19,340 bases of DNA from Alphaproteobacteria bacterium (GCA_029248825.1 JAQWIP010000074.1:1-19340), one strand, 5' to 3'; positions 7,902 to 16,662 are shown, counted from the first letter of the stretch. The notes: a model not told the origin generated them from the letters alone. Numbers and translations are program-made.

Positions 7902-10613
7902 ATGACCCGCCCCTTTTGCCGCCTTGTTTTACTTTCCCTCTGGTGCCTGAGCAGCCTAATTTGGACGCCCGCGCGAGCCGAAACACTGCTGACCGCCACG
8001 CAAATAACCGCCAAAAATGCCGCCCAATGGGTACAAAAAGGGCCCGATGCCATCGGCGGCATCGGCGATTGGGTGCTTTCCAACGGCACTTTATGCATCC
8101 TCTTTGCCGGCCTTGCCCATGAGGGCGACTTCTCCGCCTCGGGCGGCACGCTTCGCGACATCGGCTATTGCGCGCGCGCGGACGACCAATTCGTCTCCTC
8201 GCAAGATTTGGTCAACGGCAGTCTCGCGCAGCCCGTTGCTATTTCCGATATTCGCGCCAGCCAAAACCAACAGGCGGCCAGCCTTGTAACCCTTGGCTCG
8301 CATCACGGCCTGCAAGTCGAAACCCGCTACACGCTGTCGCGCGATGTGCCAGAGCGGATGCAAATTTCGAAAACCATCTGGCGACAAAACGAAGACGCCA
8401 TCGCCCCCGCCATTTTCAGCACGGCGGTATTAAATTATCATTCGATGGAAACGTTTTTGCTCTCCACCCGCGACCCCTCGCTGTCCAATGGGTTTGTGCA
8501 GCAAGAATTCGTCGGCCGCGGCCCCCTGACGTATGCCGAAACGGCGCGCCCCGTCGATACGGTGGTTTTACTGTCGCCGCATGACTCGCTGGTTCCCATT
8601 AGCTATGGCTGGCGGCAAGTCTCGGCGCATCTTTTGCAAGACGGCAAACGACACGCCTTGCCGAGCTTTGCCCTTGCCGACCGCAGCGCTTTGGCGTTTT
8701 TAACGCTGGCCGAACCTTTCACTTTTGGCGATGGCAAGCGTTTGGGATTGGCGCAATTGCTGCAAGTCGCCCTGATGGAAATTGAGCTGGGCGATAAGCT
8801 TCAACTTGAAGAAGAAATTTGGGTGGCGCCCAGCGCCGATGTCTCTGGCGTGACCGACTTATTATTCGCCGAGGCGCCTCGCCTATACGGGCAAGTCAGC
8901 GCGCCTGACCAAACCGTGCGCGTGCATATCGACCAAGCCCATGGCGCGCCGTTCACGCAAGTAAGCGTCGACAACCAAGGCCGATTTTCCGCCCGCCTGC
9001 CCGCTGGCGATTATGCCTTGCGCTTGATGACGCCTGCCGCCGATACGCTTGTGAAAAAATTCACCATGGCCGCCAAGGATACGAAATTAGCCAGCCTGAC
9101 CCCGGCCCGCGCCGCGCGCATTGCTTTGCCGCGCGGGACGGCCATGCGGTTGGCTTTTCGCGGCCAAAACGACACTCCCAATCCCAATTTCGAAGACAGC
9201 TTAACCGGCTATCGGATTGAAAATGGCGATGGCCCCATCGCGCAAGACGCCGCCTCCGATGTGCATTTAGCCGGCGTGTCTAGCGACCCAACGCATGTGT
9301 TTTTGCCCGATGGCGATTATACGGTTTACGCCGTACACGGCCCCGAATTTTCGGTGGAGACCGCAGAGCTAAGCGTGCGCGACGGCCATGACAAAGCCCT
9401 GCGCATTGCCAAGCCCAAACGTGTGCTGCGCACGCCGCATCATATGAGCGCCGATATGCATGTGCATTCGGGCCCTAGTTTGGACAATGCTTTTTCCACC
9501 CATAAGCGCGTGCGCACTTTCGTGGCCGAGCGTGGAGAAATTATGGTGGCGGCCGAACATGACACGATTTTTGACTTCAACCCGCTGCTGCGCGAGTTGG
9601 GCGTGAGCGATAAAATGATTGCCATCACCGGTTCCGAAGTGACCAGCACGCTGGAGACGCCGCGCGCGCCGCATACCATCGGGCATATGAATTTCTTTCC
9701 GTTGAAAGTCGAGCCGCATGCCTATCGGCGCGGGTTGAAGGCGCATGAAAACCGCCGCACCCGAGATGTGCTGCACGATATGCATGTGCATCATGGCGAC
9801 CCTGTGGCGCAACTCAACCACGCGCGCGACAGTTTCAAACTCTCGCATGAGCTGCCCGATGATTTTGCCGAGCATATAAATGGCGAACAATTTTTTGATC
9901 ATATGGGCGTGGCCGCGCATCCCTATCAACCGCATAAACCCCTGACCAGCACGCCCAACAATAGCCTCATCGCGCCCGACCCGATTACTGGCGTGCGCGA
10001 TATTGATTTCGATGTGATGGAGATTATGAACGGCACACAAGACTATCGCCCCGACCGCGTGGCGGCCTCGCGGCTCGATTGGTTATCGCTCGTCGCGCAA
10101 GGCGAGAGGCTGGCCGCCACCGCCAATAGCGACAGCCATGACACCACCCAACAAGTCGCTCTGCCGCGCAATATGGTGCGCCTCAATGCCGATAGGCAAA
10201 ACGACTTTCGTATGAGCCGTTTCACCCAAGCGGTGAAAGCGGGCGCCTTTTATGGCACCACGGGGCCGTTTTTAGAGTTGGCTTTAGGCCAAGCCAAAAT
10301 GGGCGACACCCATAGCGGCGCATCGGGGGTTTTGAAGGGTCGTGTTTTCAGCGCCGATTGGGCGCGCGCCGATCGGCTGAAAGTGCAGCTCAATGGCGAG
10401 ATGGTTCACAGCCAAGCCTTGCCCGAAGATGGCAGTTTCTCACTACCGATGCATTTCGAGCAAGATGGTTTCGTGACCTTGGAAGTCAGCGGTAAGGCCA
10501 GCGATATTTACAAAGCCGTCTATCCGGGCTTCTTCCCATATGCCTATAGCAATCCGATTTACGTCGATGCCAATGGCGATGGCAATTGGACGCCGCCTGG
10601 CTTTGCTAAATAA
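7902..10613 (+). CDS. Large exported CehA/McbA-like PHP-domain metallohydrolase
   Basis: A 903-residue protein. Residues 1-26 form a signal peptide (hydrophobic LVLLSLWCLSSLIW, cleavage after ARA). About 330-400 looks like a beta-sandwich of the carboxypeptidase-regulatory type (YGQVSAPDQTVRVHI, GRFSARLPAGDYALRLM). The PHP domain starts near 515: DMHVHSG (H520, H522), AAEHD (E552, H553, D554), IGHMNFFPL (H595), LNHARD (H640), AHPYQP (H673) and NSDSHD (D744, H746), residues expected to bind two or three metal ions. The family includes carbaryl hydrolase CehA, but most members have no known substrate. A C-terminal DANGDGNW could bind calcium. GGAG lies upstream of ATG 7902. It converges with a sugar symporter (3-bp gap). 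Substrate is not predictable; a phosphoester or carbamate/ester is possible. Confidence 0.88.
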   Translation: MTRPFCRLVLLSLWCLSSLIWTPARAETLLTATQITAKNAAQWVQKGPDAIGGIGDWVLSNGTLCILFAGLAHEGDFSASGGTLRDIGYCARADDQFVSSQDLVNGSLAQPVAISDIRASQNQQAASLVTLGSHHGLQVETRYTLSRDVPERMQISKTIWRQNEDAIAPAIFSTAVLNYHSMETFLLSTRDPSLSNGFVQQEFVGRGPLTYAETARPVDTVVLLSPHDSLVPISYGWRQVSAHLLQDGKRHALPSFALADRSALAFLTLAEPFTFGDGKRLGLAQLLQVALMEIELGDKLQLEEEIWVAPSADVSGVTDLLFAEAPRLYGQVSAPDQTVRVHIDQAHGAPFTQVSVDNQGRFSARLPAGDYALRLMTPAADTLVKKFTMAAKDTKLASLTPARAARIALPRGTAMRLAFRGQNDTPNPNFEDSLTGYRIENGDGPIAQDAASDVHLAGVSSDPTHVFLPDGDYTVYAVHGPEFSVETAELSVRDGHDKALRIAKPKRVLRTPHHMSADMHVHSGPSLDNAFSTHKRVRTFVAERGEIMVAAEHDTIFDFNPLLRELGVSDKMIAITGSEVTSTLETPRAPHTIGHMNFFPLKVEPHAYRRGLKAHENRRTRDVLHDMHVHHGDPVAQLNHARDSFKLSHELPDDFAEHINGEQFFDHMGVAAHPYQPHKPLTSTPNNSLIAPDPITGVRDIDFDVMEIMNGTQDYRPDRVAASRLDWLSLVAQGERLAATANSDSHDTTQQVALPRNMVRLNADRQNDFRMSRFTQAVKAGAFYGTTGPFLELALGQAKMGDTHSGASGVLKGRVFSADWARADRLKVQLNGEMVHSQALPEDGSFSLPMHFEQDGFVTLEVSGKASDIYKAVYPGFFPYAYSNPIYVDANGDGNWTPPGFAK

Positions 10614-10616
10614 CCC

Positions 10617-11960
10617 CTATCGCGCCGCCAATTCGGCGACGATATCCGCATGGCGTTTGGGCGATAGCGGGTAGTAAACCATACAGGCCACCGAGGCCAG
10701 AATGCCAAACAGCGGCACGCCGACGATGATGTAGCGCAAGCCATCCAATGTCTGTGCGCTTTGTAGGGCGCCCGCCTGATAGCCGATGAAATCTAACAAC
10801 AGCCCGAGGATAATCGCGCTCAAAGCCACGGCGGCTTTTTGCGCGAACGTAATAACGCCGAAAATCATCGCCTCGACCCGATCGCCGGTTTTCCATTCGC
10901 CATATTCTACCGTGTCGGGCAGCATGCCCCAGAAGGTGACGGCAAACGCCCCCGTGCCGAAACCAATGGCGACATAATTCCACGTCACCATGGCGACAGA
11001 CGTGGCGGGGTTGACTAAAAACGCCAGCAACGCCGCCCCCGCGCAAGCACTGCCTGCCATCCAGACAAACCGCTTCGAGGTTTTTAGCGTCACAAAAGTC
11101 CAGAACGGAATGACCAAAAGCCCCGTGGCGGCAAAGGCCATCAAGGCGCTTGAGCCAGCATCGCGGTCGCCCAATTGATATTCGAAATAATACAGCACGG
11201 TTTTGCCAATCACCGTGGTGCCAAGCACCATCAGCAAAATAGACGCAAAGACGATGAGGAACGGCGTGTTTTGCGCCATGCCGGAAAAGCTTTGTTTCAA
11301 GCTTAACGGGGCCGGCGCATCCCCCACCTCTTCGGGTTCGCGGCAGAGCCAAAAGCACAGCCAGAGAACCAATGTCGCCAGCGCGCCCGATATCAACGCC
11401 AAATATAAAAAAGCTTGCGCATCGGTCTCGGCATTTTCCAGCAAGCTACCCGCCAAAACCACCACGGCAAAACCGCCCAGATAAGCAAACACCATACGCG
11501 CCCCCGCCATGCCCGCACGGTCTTGCGAGTTTTGCGTCATCCGCGCCATTAACGACGAGTAAGGCGTCGAGGCCATGGTGAACACCAGACGGAAAGCAAA
11601 TTGTCCGGTCAGTGCCATCGCGGCCAACATGGGGATGGACAGCTCCCCCGGATGCCAGAACAGCAACATATAGCTAAGCCCCAAGGGGATGGGCGTGAAC
11701 AATAAATATGGCCGATAGCGCCCCCACCGCGTGCGCGTGCGCTCGGCCACATAGCCCATGGCGGGGTCGGTAACCGCATCCCACAGCGAGCCAATGGCAT
11801 AGATAAGCCCCGCCATCGCATTGGGCAGCCCCAGAACATCGGTATAAAAATAAAACAGATAAAGGCTAATGCCCTGCCAATATAGATTGAGCGCAAAATC
11901 ACCACTGCCATATCCGATTTTCTGACCCCAGCTCAGCCTATCCGTCGATTGCATGCTCAT
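10617..11960 (-). CDS. GPH-family sugar:cation symporter (MelB-like, MFS)
   Basis: A 447-residue transporter with about twelve membrane segments. Hallmarks of the glycoside-pentoside-hexuronide:cation symporter family are GSGDFALNLYW (18-28), FYFYTDVLGLP (36-46), LWDAVTDPAMGY (59-70) and RTRTRWGRYRPYLL (74-87). Asp21, Asp61 and Asp65 stand where the MelB Na+-site aspartates lie, so cation coupling is likely. It would import a glycoside or related compound through the inner membrane. The ATG at 11960 has AAGGA 7 bases upstream; a second ATG two codons later is possible. It faces the CehA-like gene end to end, and there is no transporter partner or glycosidase beside it, so the substrate is open. 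Confidence 0.9.
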   Translation of the reverse strand: MSMQSTDRLSWGQKIGYGSGDFALNLYWQGISLYLFYFYTDVLGLPNAMAGLIYAIGSLWDAVTDPAMGYVAERTRTRWGRYRPYLLFTPIPLGLSYMLLFWHPGELSIPMLAAMALTGQFAFRLVFTMASTPYSSLMARMTQNSQDRAGMAGARMVFAYLGGFAVVVLAGSLLENAETDAQAFLYLALISGALATLVLWLCFWLCREPEEVGDAPAPLSLKQSFSGMAQNTPFLIVFASILLMVLGTTVIGKTVLYYFEYQLGDRDAGSSALMAFAATGLLVIPFWTFVTLKTSKRFVWMAGSACAGAALLAFLVNPATSVAMVTWNYVAIGFGTGAFAVTFWGMLPDTVEYGEWKTGDRVEAMIFGVITFAQKAAVALSAIILGLLLDFIGYQAGALQSAQTLDGLRYIIVGVPLFGILASVACMVYYPLSPKRHADIVAELAAR

Positions 11961-12039
11961 GGCGATATCCTTTTTTCGCGCGTGACATATAAACCTAAAC
12001 CGAGCCGAGCTAGGGCGCGACAAAATTCGTCGGCTTTCA

Positions 12040-12084
12040 CAGAGCTATGGACATGCCAATCATCTGACCTATTTCAGAGCTATG
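12040..12084 (+). repeat. Short direct repeat before the DUF2805 gene
   Basis: CAGAGCTATG occurs at 12040-12049 and again at 12075-12084, where the second copy contains the start codon of the gene at 12082. The copies are 35 bp apart. It may be a recent small duplication; the first ATG is not in frame with the gene. Confidence 0.5.
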
Positions 12085-12312
12085 ACCGAAGCCCAAATAT
12101 CTGAAATTTTCGCCATGGCGTGGGATGACCTCACGGCCTTTGACATGATTGAACGCGAGCATGGCCTGTCTGAAGCGCAAGTTATTCAGCTGATGCGGCG
12201 TCACATGAAAGCCTCGAGCTTTCGCATGTGGCGCAAACGCGTGTCGGGGCGCTCGGCCAAACACACGCAAAAATTGCGGCCAAAACACCGGCGCGTCTCT
12301 AGTCTTGATTGA
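12082..12312 (+). CDS. DUF2805 / TIGR03643 family protein
   Basis: A 76-residue basic protein. The sequence EIFAMAWDDLTAFDMIEREH (8-27), then GLSEAQVIQLMRRHMKASSF and RMWRKRVSGR, is the whole conserved core of a small family widespread in proteobacteria and bacteroidetes with no known function. The first half reads like a helix-turn-helix (about 9-43), and the C-terminal third is rich in Arg and Lys, so nucleic-acid binding is a reasonable guess. The ribosome site is weak (GAG only). It is divergent from the GPH symporter and precedes the broken GST-type gene by 92 bp on the same strand; nothing shows that they share a message. Confidence 0.88.
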   Translation: MTEAQISEIFAMAWDDLTAFDMIEREHGLSEAQVIQLMRRHMKASSFRMWRKRVSGRSAKHTQKLRPKHRRVSSLD

Positions 12313-12404
12313 CCCAAAGCCCGCCCAAAACCAATAATGCAGACGACTTATGCTGGACGTGCCTCGGCTTTGCCGTCACACTATTTTTTTAAGGAGAGCG
12401 CATT

Positions 12405-13496
12405 ATGTTGACGATTTACGGGCTTAAGATTTCTTATTTCACCGGCAAGATGGAAGCCTATTTGCGCTACAAGGAAATTCCGTTTCGCTTTCAAGCCATC
12501 ACCATGACCGAGTTTGAAAAGACTTTTCCAAAGCAACTTGGCGCGCAACAAATTCCCGTCCTACAACTCGAAGATGGCCGCCTGATGACCGACACCACGC
12601 CGATGATAGATTGGCTGGAGGCTGACGATAAAAACACGCCCATTTTGCCGAGCCACCCTGCCATGGCTTTTTTCGCGCGCCTGATTGAAGATTATGCCGA
12701 TGAATATCTCTGGCGCCCCGCCATGCATTATCGCTGGTCGTATTGGGAGAGTGCCAATCTCTTGCGCCGCCAAATTGTCGATGAGGCGACCGATGATATT
12801 AAACTTCCCAAGTGGATGAAAAACCGGATGATTTATCGTCGCCAGCTGAACACATTTGTGCGCGGCGATGGCGTCACCAAAGCCAATTGGCATCATGTCG
12901 AAAACGCCTATCTCGGCGGCATGAAAATCCTCGACCCAATTTTTTAAAAACGCCCCTTCTTATTCGGCGAACGCCCTTGCTTGGCCGTCATTGGCCTGAT
13001 GGGGCCGTATTTGCGTCATTTCTCCATGGATCCCATGCCCGCCAAAATCATGCGCGAAACGGCGCCGCATGTGATGGAATGGATTATGCGCGTGTGGAAT
13101 GCACGCGCCTCACAAATGACACCCACGCTGCCCGATAGCTTGCCCGAAGATGTTTGGCCGCTTATCGAAGAAATCGGCAAAACCCATCTGCCCGCGCTCA
13201 ACGCCAATGCGGAAGCGGTGAAAGCCAAGCAGAAAACCCATTCGGTTACCTTGGAAGGCTATCCTTATGAGAAGCTGCCGACCTCTGAATATCGACTGTG
13301 GTGCTTGAGCGAATTGCATCGCCATTACCATGCTCTGGCGAGCCAAGATAAAAGGAGCGTCGACCAAGTGCTGCAAGCCACAGGCGCCAAAGCCGCCTTC
13401 TTGCAGCTCGATGGCATCGGCAGCGATTACAACGCCTCTGGCACCGCGCCCTTTGGCAGTCAATCGAAGTCCGTTTTTGGCCATTTTAATGGCTAA
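12405..13496 (+). pseudogene. Large GST-family protein interrupted by one in-frame TAA
   Basis: Translation from ATG 12405 (AAGGAG 8 bases upstream) gives 180 residues up to TAA at 12945-12947. The same frame then stays open to 13496 for 182 more codons. The join reads LDPIF-stop-KRPFLFGERPCLAVIG, which is the expected continuation of a GST C-terminal domain. The N-terminal thioredoxin fold is intact, with cis-Pro51 in QQIPVLQ, and the RPAMHYRW signature (104-111) is shared with the gene at 15511, which is intact over the same architecture. One base change at 12945 (TAA to AAA, CAA or GAA) would restore about 363 residues. It is either a recent nonsense mutation or a sequence error; stop readthrough is less likely. 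A truncated 180-residue product could still be made. Confidence 0.85.
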
Positions 13497-13499
13497 GCA

Positions 13500-13531
13500 A
13501 AGCTCCGCTTCTGGTGAGCTTGGGTAGGTTT
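13500..13531 (+). terminator. Possible weak terminator after the broken GST gene
   Basis: AAGCTC (13500-13505) pairs with GAGCTT (13516-13521), and five T follow at 13527-13531. The stem is short and a 5-base gap separates it from the T run, so this is tentative. Confidence 0.25.
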
Positions 13532-14179
13532 TTAGCGGTTTCGTCGGCGATTAAAAATCGCCCAGCCCGACCAAAAGAATACCGATAAGCCGATAGCCGT
13601 GAAGATAGCTGGCTGCGGGTCGTCTAGCGTGCTGATGGAGCCGGCATAGGCGACAATCAAACAATAGGGGATGACATTCATCGACCAGAGCGCGAGGAAA
13701 GTCATAAAATTCATCCGCGTCAACCCCGCCATACACGCCGAGACTTCTGGCAAAACCGGCATCGCACGCGACAGCAAAATAACCACGGGGCCGTGTCGGC
13801 GAAAGGCCTGCGCCGCCGCTTCGCGCTCATGCGCGTCTTTCACGATATGCGCCACGAAGCGTTCGCCATAGCGCCGACTAATCCAATAGCCGCCGATGCC
13901 GGCCGCCATTAAGCCGCTCGCCCCCGCCAAAGCCGCAAATCCCGCGCCAATGAAATAACCCGCCAGCAGAAGCGTCGCCAAAGTCGGGACAGTGAAAATC
14001 AAATCAGCAAATAAAAGAGCCGCCACAGCCACGCCAACCCAAACCGGATTGGCCGACTTGGCCGCCAACAACCATAGTTCAATTTTGGCCACGCTAATCA
14101 CGCCCGTCACGTTGAGCAGAAAAAACGTGCTGGTAAACACCAGCGCCAAGAGACCCATAATTTTCAAAAGTGGCTTCAT
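13532..14179 (-). CDS. TVP38/TMEM64 (VTT/DedA-superfamily) membrane protein
   Basis: A 215-residue protein with about five to six hydrophobic segments. The VTT-domain signature is seen as AGYFIGAGFAALAGASG (73-89) and SRAMPVLPEVSACMAGLTRM (137-156), that is R-x-x-P-x-x-P followed by a conserved Gly and FMTFL. Members of the superfamily are membrane-integral; some scramble or flip lipids in eukaryotes and bacteria. The function of this one is unknown. ATG 14179 lies 7 bases after the stop of the TetR gene, which suggests co-transcription and translational coupling since no clear ribosome site is seen. An alternative ATG at 14212 would overlap the TetR gene by 26 bp. Confidence 0.85.
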   Translation of the reverse strand: MKPLLKIMGLLALVFTSTFFLLNVTGVISVAKIELWLLAAKSANPVWVGVAVAALLFADLIFTVPTLATLLLAGYFIGAGFAALAGASGLMAAGIGGYWISRRYGERFVAHIVKDAHEREAAAQAFRRHGPVVILLSRAMPVLPEVSACMAGLTRMNFMTFLALWSMNVIPYCLIVAYAGSISTLDDPQPAIFTAIGLSVFFWSGWAIFNRRRNR

Positions 14180-14186
14180 ATAGAGA

Positions 14187-14768
14187 TTACAAAACAGCCG
14201 TGAGGGCGGCAATCATCGCATTGCGAGCTTGGCTGATATTGGGCTTTTGGTGGCGCCGCAAACGATCCCAAGTCTCAAACGAGGCCGTCGCATGTGCCGC
14301 CTCGCGGTTTGCCTCTGGCACGTCTTTCAATTCGGGCAGCCATTGTTCCAAATGTTTGCGCAAACCATTTTGATTGCGGGCATAATTTTTTTGCAAAACC
14401 TTAGACCGCCATAATTGCACTCGGGTAATCATCATCATGTTTTTAAGCCTTTCATAGGCATCCGAAAGACCGATGACCGTATCTTCGATGCGCGCCTCCA
14501 ACTCGCCCGCCTCAAAGTCTCGGTCGAATAAAGGTTCGTAATATTGGCGCATTTTCTGGTCAATCGCTTCTATCAAGGCTTCCATGTCCTCAAAGTGACG
14601 GAAGAAGGACCGCAAGCCAATACCCGCCTCTTGCGCAATTTCACGCGTGGTCGGCGCATAATTGCCGCTATCGATAAGGTTTAAAGTCGCCGTGATAATG
14701 GCGGCACGACTGCGCTCGCTGCGCTGGCGGCGCCCATCTACAACTCGTAATTCCGTTTGATTGCCCAT
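14187..14768 (-). CDS. TetR family transcriptional regulator
   Basis: A 193-residue regulator. The DNA-binding domain is at about 16-66: RSRAAIITATLNLIDSG, then the helix-turn-helix PTTREIAQEAGIGLRSFFRHF (39-59). The C-terminal two thirds are helical and form the ligand and dimer part, with no family match that names a ligand. AGGTAG precedes ATG 14768. It is divergent from the operon at 14877, and the palindrome at 14820-14850 lies between them, so it most probably represses both itself and that operon until a ligand, perhaps a toxic or hydrophobic compound, is bound. The VTT-domain gene follows it within 7 bases. Confidence 0.92.
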   Translation of the reverse strand: MGNQTELRVVDGRRQRSERSRAAIITATLNLIDSGNYAPTTREIAQEAGIGLRSFFRHFEDMEALIEAIDQKMRQYYEPLFDRDFEAGELEARIEDTVIGLSDAYERLKNMMMITRVQLWRSKVLQKNYARNQNGLRKHLEQWLPELKDVPEANREAAHATASFETWDRLRRHQKPNISQARNAMIAALTAVL

Positions 14769-14819
14769 GTGCTACCTATATTGTGCGACCTAAATTTCTC
14801 ATGCGGCTTTGGCTTAATC

Positions 14820-14850
14820 TATAAATTGACATTAGCGGTGTCAATTTATA
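14820..14850. promoter_or_regulatory. TetR-type operator palindrome containing divergent -35 boxes
   Basis: TATAAATTGACA (14820-14831) and TGTCAATTTATA (14839-14850) are perfect 12-bp inverted arms around the 7-bp TTAGCGG. The left arm ends in a consensus TTGACA -35 box for the plus strand, with TATATT (14847) or TATTCT (14849) as -10, 15 or 17 bases on. The right arm holds the same box for the minus strand (14844-14839), with TAGATT 17 bases on. Repressor binding here would block both promoters. Confidence 0.8.
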
Positions 14851-14876
14851 TTCTGGCGCCTCGGGAGGAAACATCT

Positions 14877-15518
14877 ATGGCATCGATTTACCTATGGGGT
14901 TCGGCTTTACTTATGTTTTTGCTATTCTTGGCATGGCATGAAAACTGGCGTGGGCCGCTAAAAGAAGCGGAAATCAAAATGTTCATGGCGCAAATGGAAG
15001 CCAATGAAAATTTGGACAAAACCCGATTTGACACTTTGGTGAACTTCATGCGCAGCGACACGGGCGCCGAGTTTTTCATGGTCAATATGCTGGTCTATAC
15101 CAAGGGCAAACTTGCCCATCCCGGAACCGGCGAGCCAGTATCTGCGCCCGCTTTATTGAACCGTTATTTTCGCCCTTTCATCGGCCGCTTATTGCGCAAT
15201 GGCGGCTATCCCGCTTTTAGCGCGGGCGCGGCCGGCGATTATATTGAGGCTTGGAACACAGCTGCCAATCCGGGCTGGTCTGGCAGCGGCATCATTCGCT
15301 ATCGCAGTCGGCGCGATTTGATGCGCGCGGTCACGGATCCGGCATTTTCGGGCGGTCATATATATAAAAAGGCCGCTTTGGCGGTTACTTATGCCTTGCC
15401 CGTGGACGCCAGTTCTGGCCTGCTGGTATCGCCGCGCATTTGGGTCGGCATGCTCCTCACGCTATTGGCCGCTTTCGGGCAAATCATCTATCTGGTTTTA
15501 AGGACACATAATGGATAA
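14877..15518 (+). CDS. Membrane-anchored DUF1330/EthD-like protein of unknown function
   Basis: A 213-residue protein. The start at 14877 is set by GGGAGGA 7-8 bases upstream; the frame is open from 14757 but that part covers the operator. It has an N-terminal membrane segment (about 4-20), a soluble part, and a C-terminal membrane segment (about 188-207). The central region FFMVNMLVYTKG (66-77), RYFRPFIGRLLRNGG, IIRYRSRRDLMRAVTDPAF (139-157) and GHIYKKAALAVTYALPV has the order typical of DUF1330/EthD dimeric alpha-beta barrels, where a small ferredoxin-like domain binds or degrades a metabolite. Being flanked by two membrane helices is unusual. It overlaps the downstream GST gene by 8 bp (ATGGATAA), so both are co-translated under TetR control. 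Confidence 0.8.
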   Translation: MASIYLWGSALLMFLLFLAWHENWRGPLKEAEIKMFMAQMEANENLDKTRFDTLVNFMRSDTGAEFFMVNMLVYTKGKLAHPGTGEPVSAPALLNRYFRPFIGRLLRNGGYPAFSAGAAGDYIEAWNTAANPGWSGSGIIRYRSRRDLMRAVTDPAFSGGHIYKKAALAVTYALPVDASSGLLVSPRIWVGMLLTLLAAFGQIIYLVLRTHNG

Positions 15519-16656
15519 TAAGTTCAAACTGTATACGTGGAGCGTCTCGCTCTACTCGGGCAAGGCACGTGCCTATTTGATAAAACAACATATTGATTTC
15601 GACGATATTTCGCCTGCTGACCCGCATTATGACGCGGTCATTCGCCCGGCGCTTGGCCGTTGGATTATTCCGGTTATGGAGACGCCAGAGCAAGAGATTG
15701 TGCAAGACGGCACCGAGATTATTGATTGGTTTGAAAACCGCCAGTCAACCCGCCTGCCTGCCTATCCGCAAACGCCGCGCCAGCTTATCAGCTCGCTGAT
15801 TATGGAGTTTTTTGGCGGCGAAGGCCTGCTGCGTCCGGCCATGCATTATCGCTGGAATTTCGATGATGATAATCTCGACTTTATTTTGCAGCAATTCGGC
15901 CTCTTTGCCCTGCCGCAAGTGGCGCCCGAAGAACGTGGCGAGATGGCTTTACATGCGGCAGGCCGCATGCGTAAGGCGGCGGTGATGTTTGGGGTGACGC
16001 CCGAAACCGCGCCTCAAATTGAGGCGGCCTATGAAGAGACGCTGGCCGAATTGGACGCGCATTTTACGAGCCAACCCTATCTTTTGGGCGGCGCGCCGAC
16101 GATTGGCGACTATGGATTATTCGCCGCGCTTTTCGCGCATTTGGGGCGCGACCCGCGCCCTTTGCGGATGATGCAAGAAAAAGCGCAAATGCTATTCCGC
16201 TGGACCGAGCGCATGCGCAACCCTAGCGCCGATATGGTCGAATTTCTGGGCCGCGACGAAAGCCTGCTGGCACAAGACGCCATTCCCGATACGCTAAAAG
16301 TACTCTTGCGCCGCGTCGCTGCCGATTATCTGCCGGAAGTAGAGGCGATGATTGCCATGTCGAATGATTGGCTGGCGGAACATCGCCCTGCAAAAAATGA
16401 GATGGTTGGCGGTGAAAGTCTGGGCCGTGGCATAGGCATGTGCCAGTTTGCTTGGCGGGGCGTCGACATAAACGCCGTGGTGATGCCCTATCGCATTTTC
16501 ATGTTGCAGCGCATTCAAGATGCTTATGACAAACTCGGCGCGGCCGACCAAAAGCAGGTGGATGTGCTGCTCGCCGAAACCGGCCTTGAGGCCATGCTCA
16601 CCGCTCGCTGTGACAGACGCGTAGAGCGTCAAAACCATCGTGAGGTTTGGGTTTAG
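15511..16656 (+). CDS. Large glutathione S-transferase family protein with C-terminal extension
   Basis: A 381-residue protein. The thioredoxin-like GST domain (about 5-80) has cis-Pro54 in RWIIPVM and the DGTEI segment (66-70) that contacts glutathione. RPAMHYRW and LGGAPTIGDYGLFAALFAHLG mark the all-helical GST domain (about 85-250). A further helical region of about 120 residues (260-381) lies beyond the usual GST length of about 200-230. The catalytic Ser/Cys/Tyr choice is unclear (S11, S13, Y15 or S16 near TM-like SVSLYSGKAR). It is a paralogue of the broken gene at 12405. AAGGA precedes the ATG. It is the second gene of the TetR-controlled operon; substrate unknown. Confidence 0.88.
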   Translation: MDNKFKLYTWSVSLYSGKARAYLIKQHIDFDDISPADPHYDAVIRPALGRWIIPVMETPEQEIVQDGTEIIDWFENRQSTRLPAYPQTPRQLISSLIMEFFGGEGLLRPAMHYRWNFDDDNLDFILQQFGLFALPQVAPEERGEMALHAAGRMRKAAVMFGVTPETAPQIEAAYEETLAELDAHFTSQPYLLGGAPTIGDYGLFAALFAHLGRDPRPLRMMQEKAQMLFRWTERMRNPSADMVEFLGRDESLLAQDAIPDTLKVLLRRVAADYLPEVEAMIAMSNDWLAEHRPAKNEMVGGESLGRGIGMCQFAWRGVDINAVVMPYRIFMLQRIQDAYDKLGAADQKQVDVLLAETGLEAMLTARCDRRVERQNHREVWV

Positions 16657-16662
16657 AGACGG

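Noticed and set aside
9369..10040. Open frame of 223 codons antisense to the PHP domain
   Set aside because: Its Met- and His-rich sequence is what the complement of the His-rich PHP coding DNA would give by chance.
10606..11358. Second minus-strand frame of 250 codons inside the symporter
   Set aside because: The symporter frame matches GPH motifs throughout; this one is Arg/Gly-rich with no membrane pattern.
12940..12951. Programmed frameshift at the T6A5 run in the GST gene
   Set aside because: The frame before and after the stop is the same, so a single shift would lead into a wrong frame.
14757..14876. Longer N-terminus for the DUF1330-like gene
   Set aside because: It would run through the operator and promoter and overlap the TetR start; a strong ribosome site supports ATG 14877.
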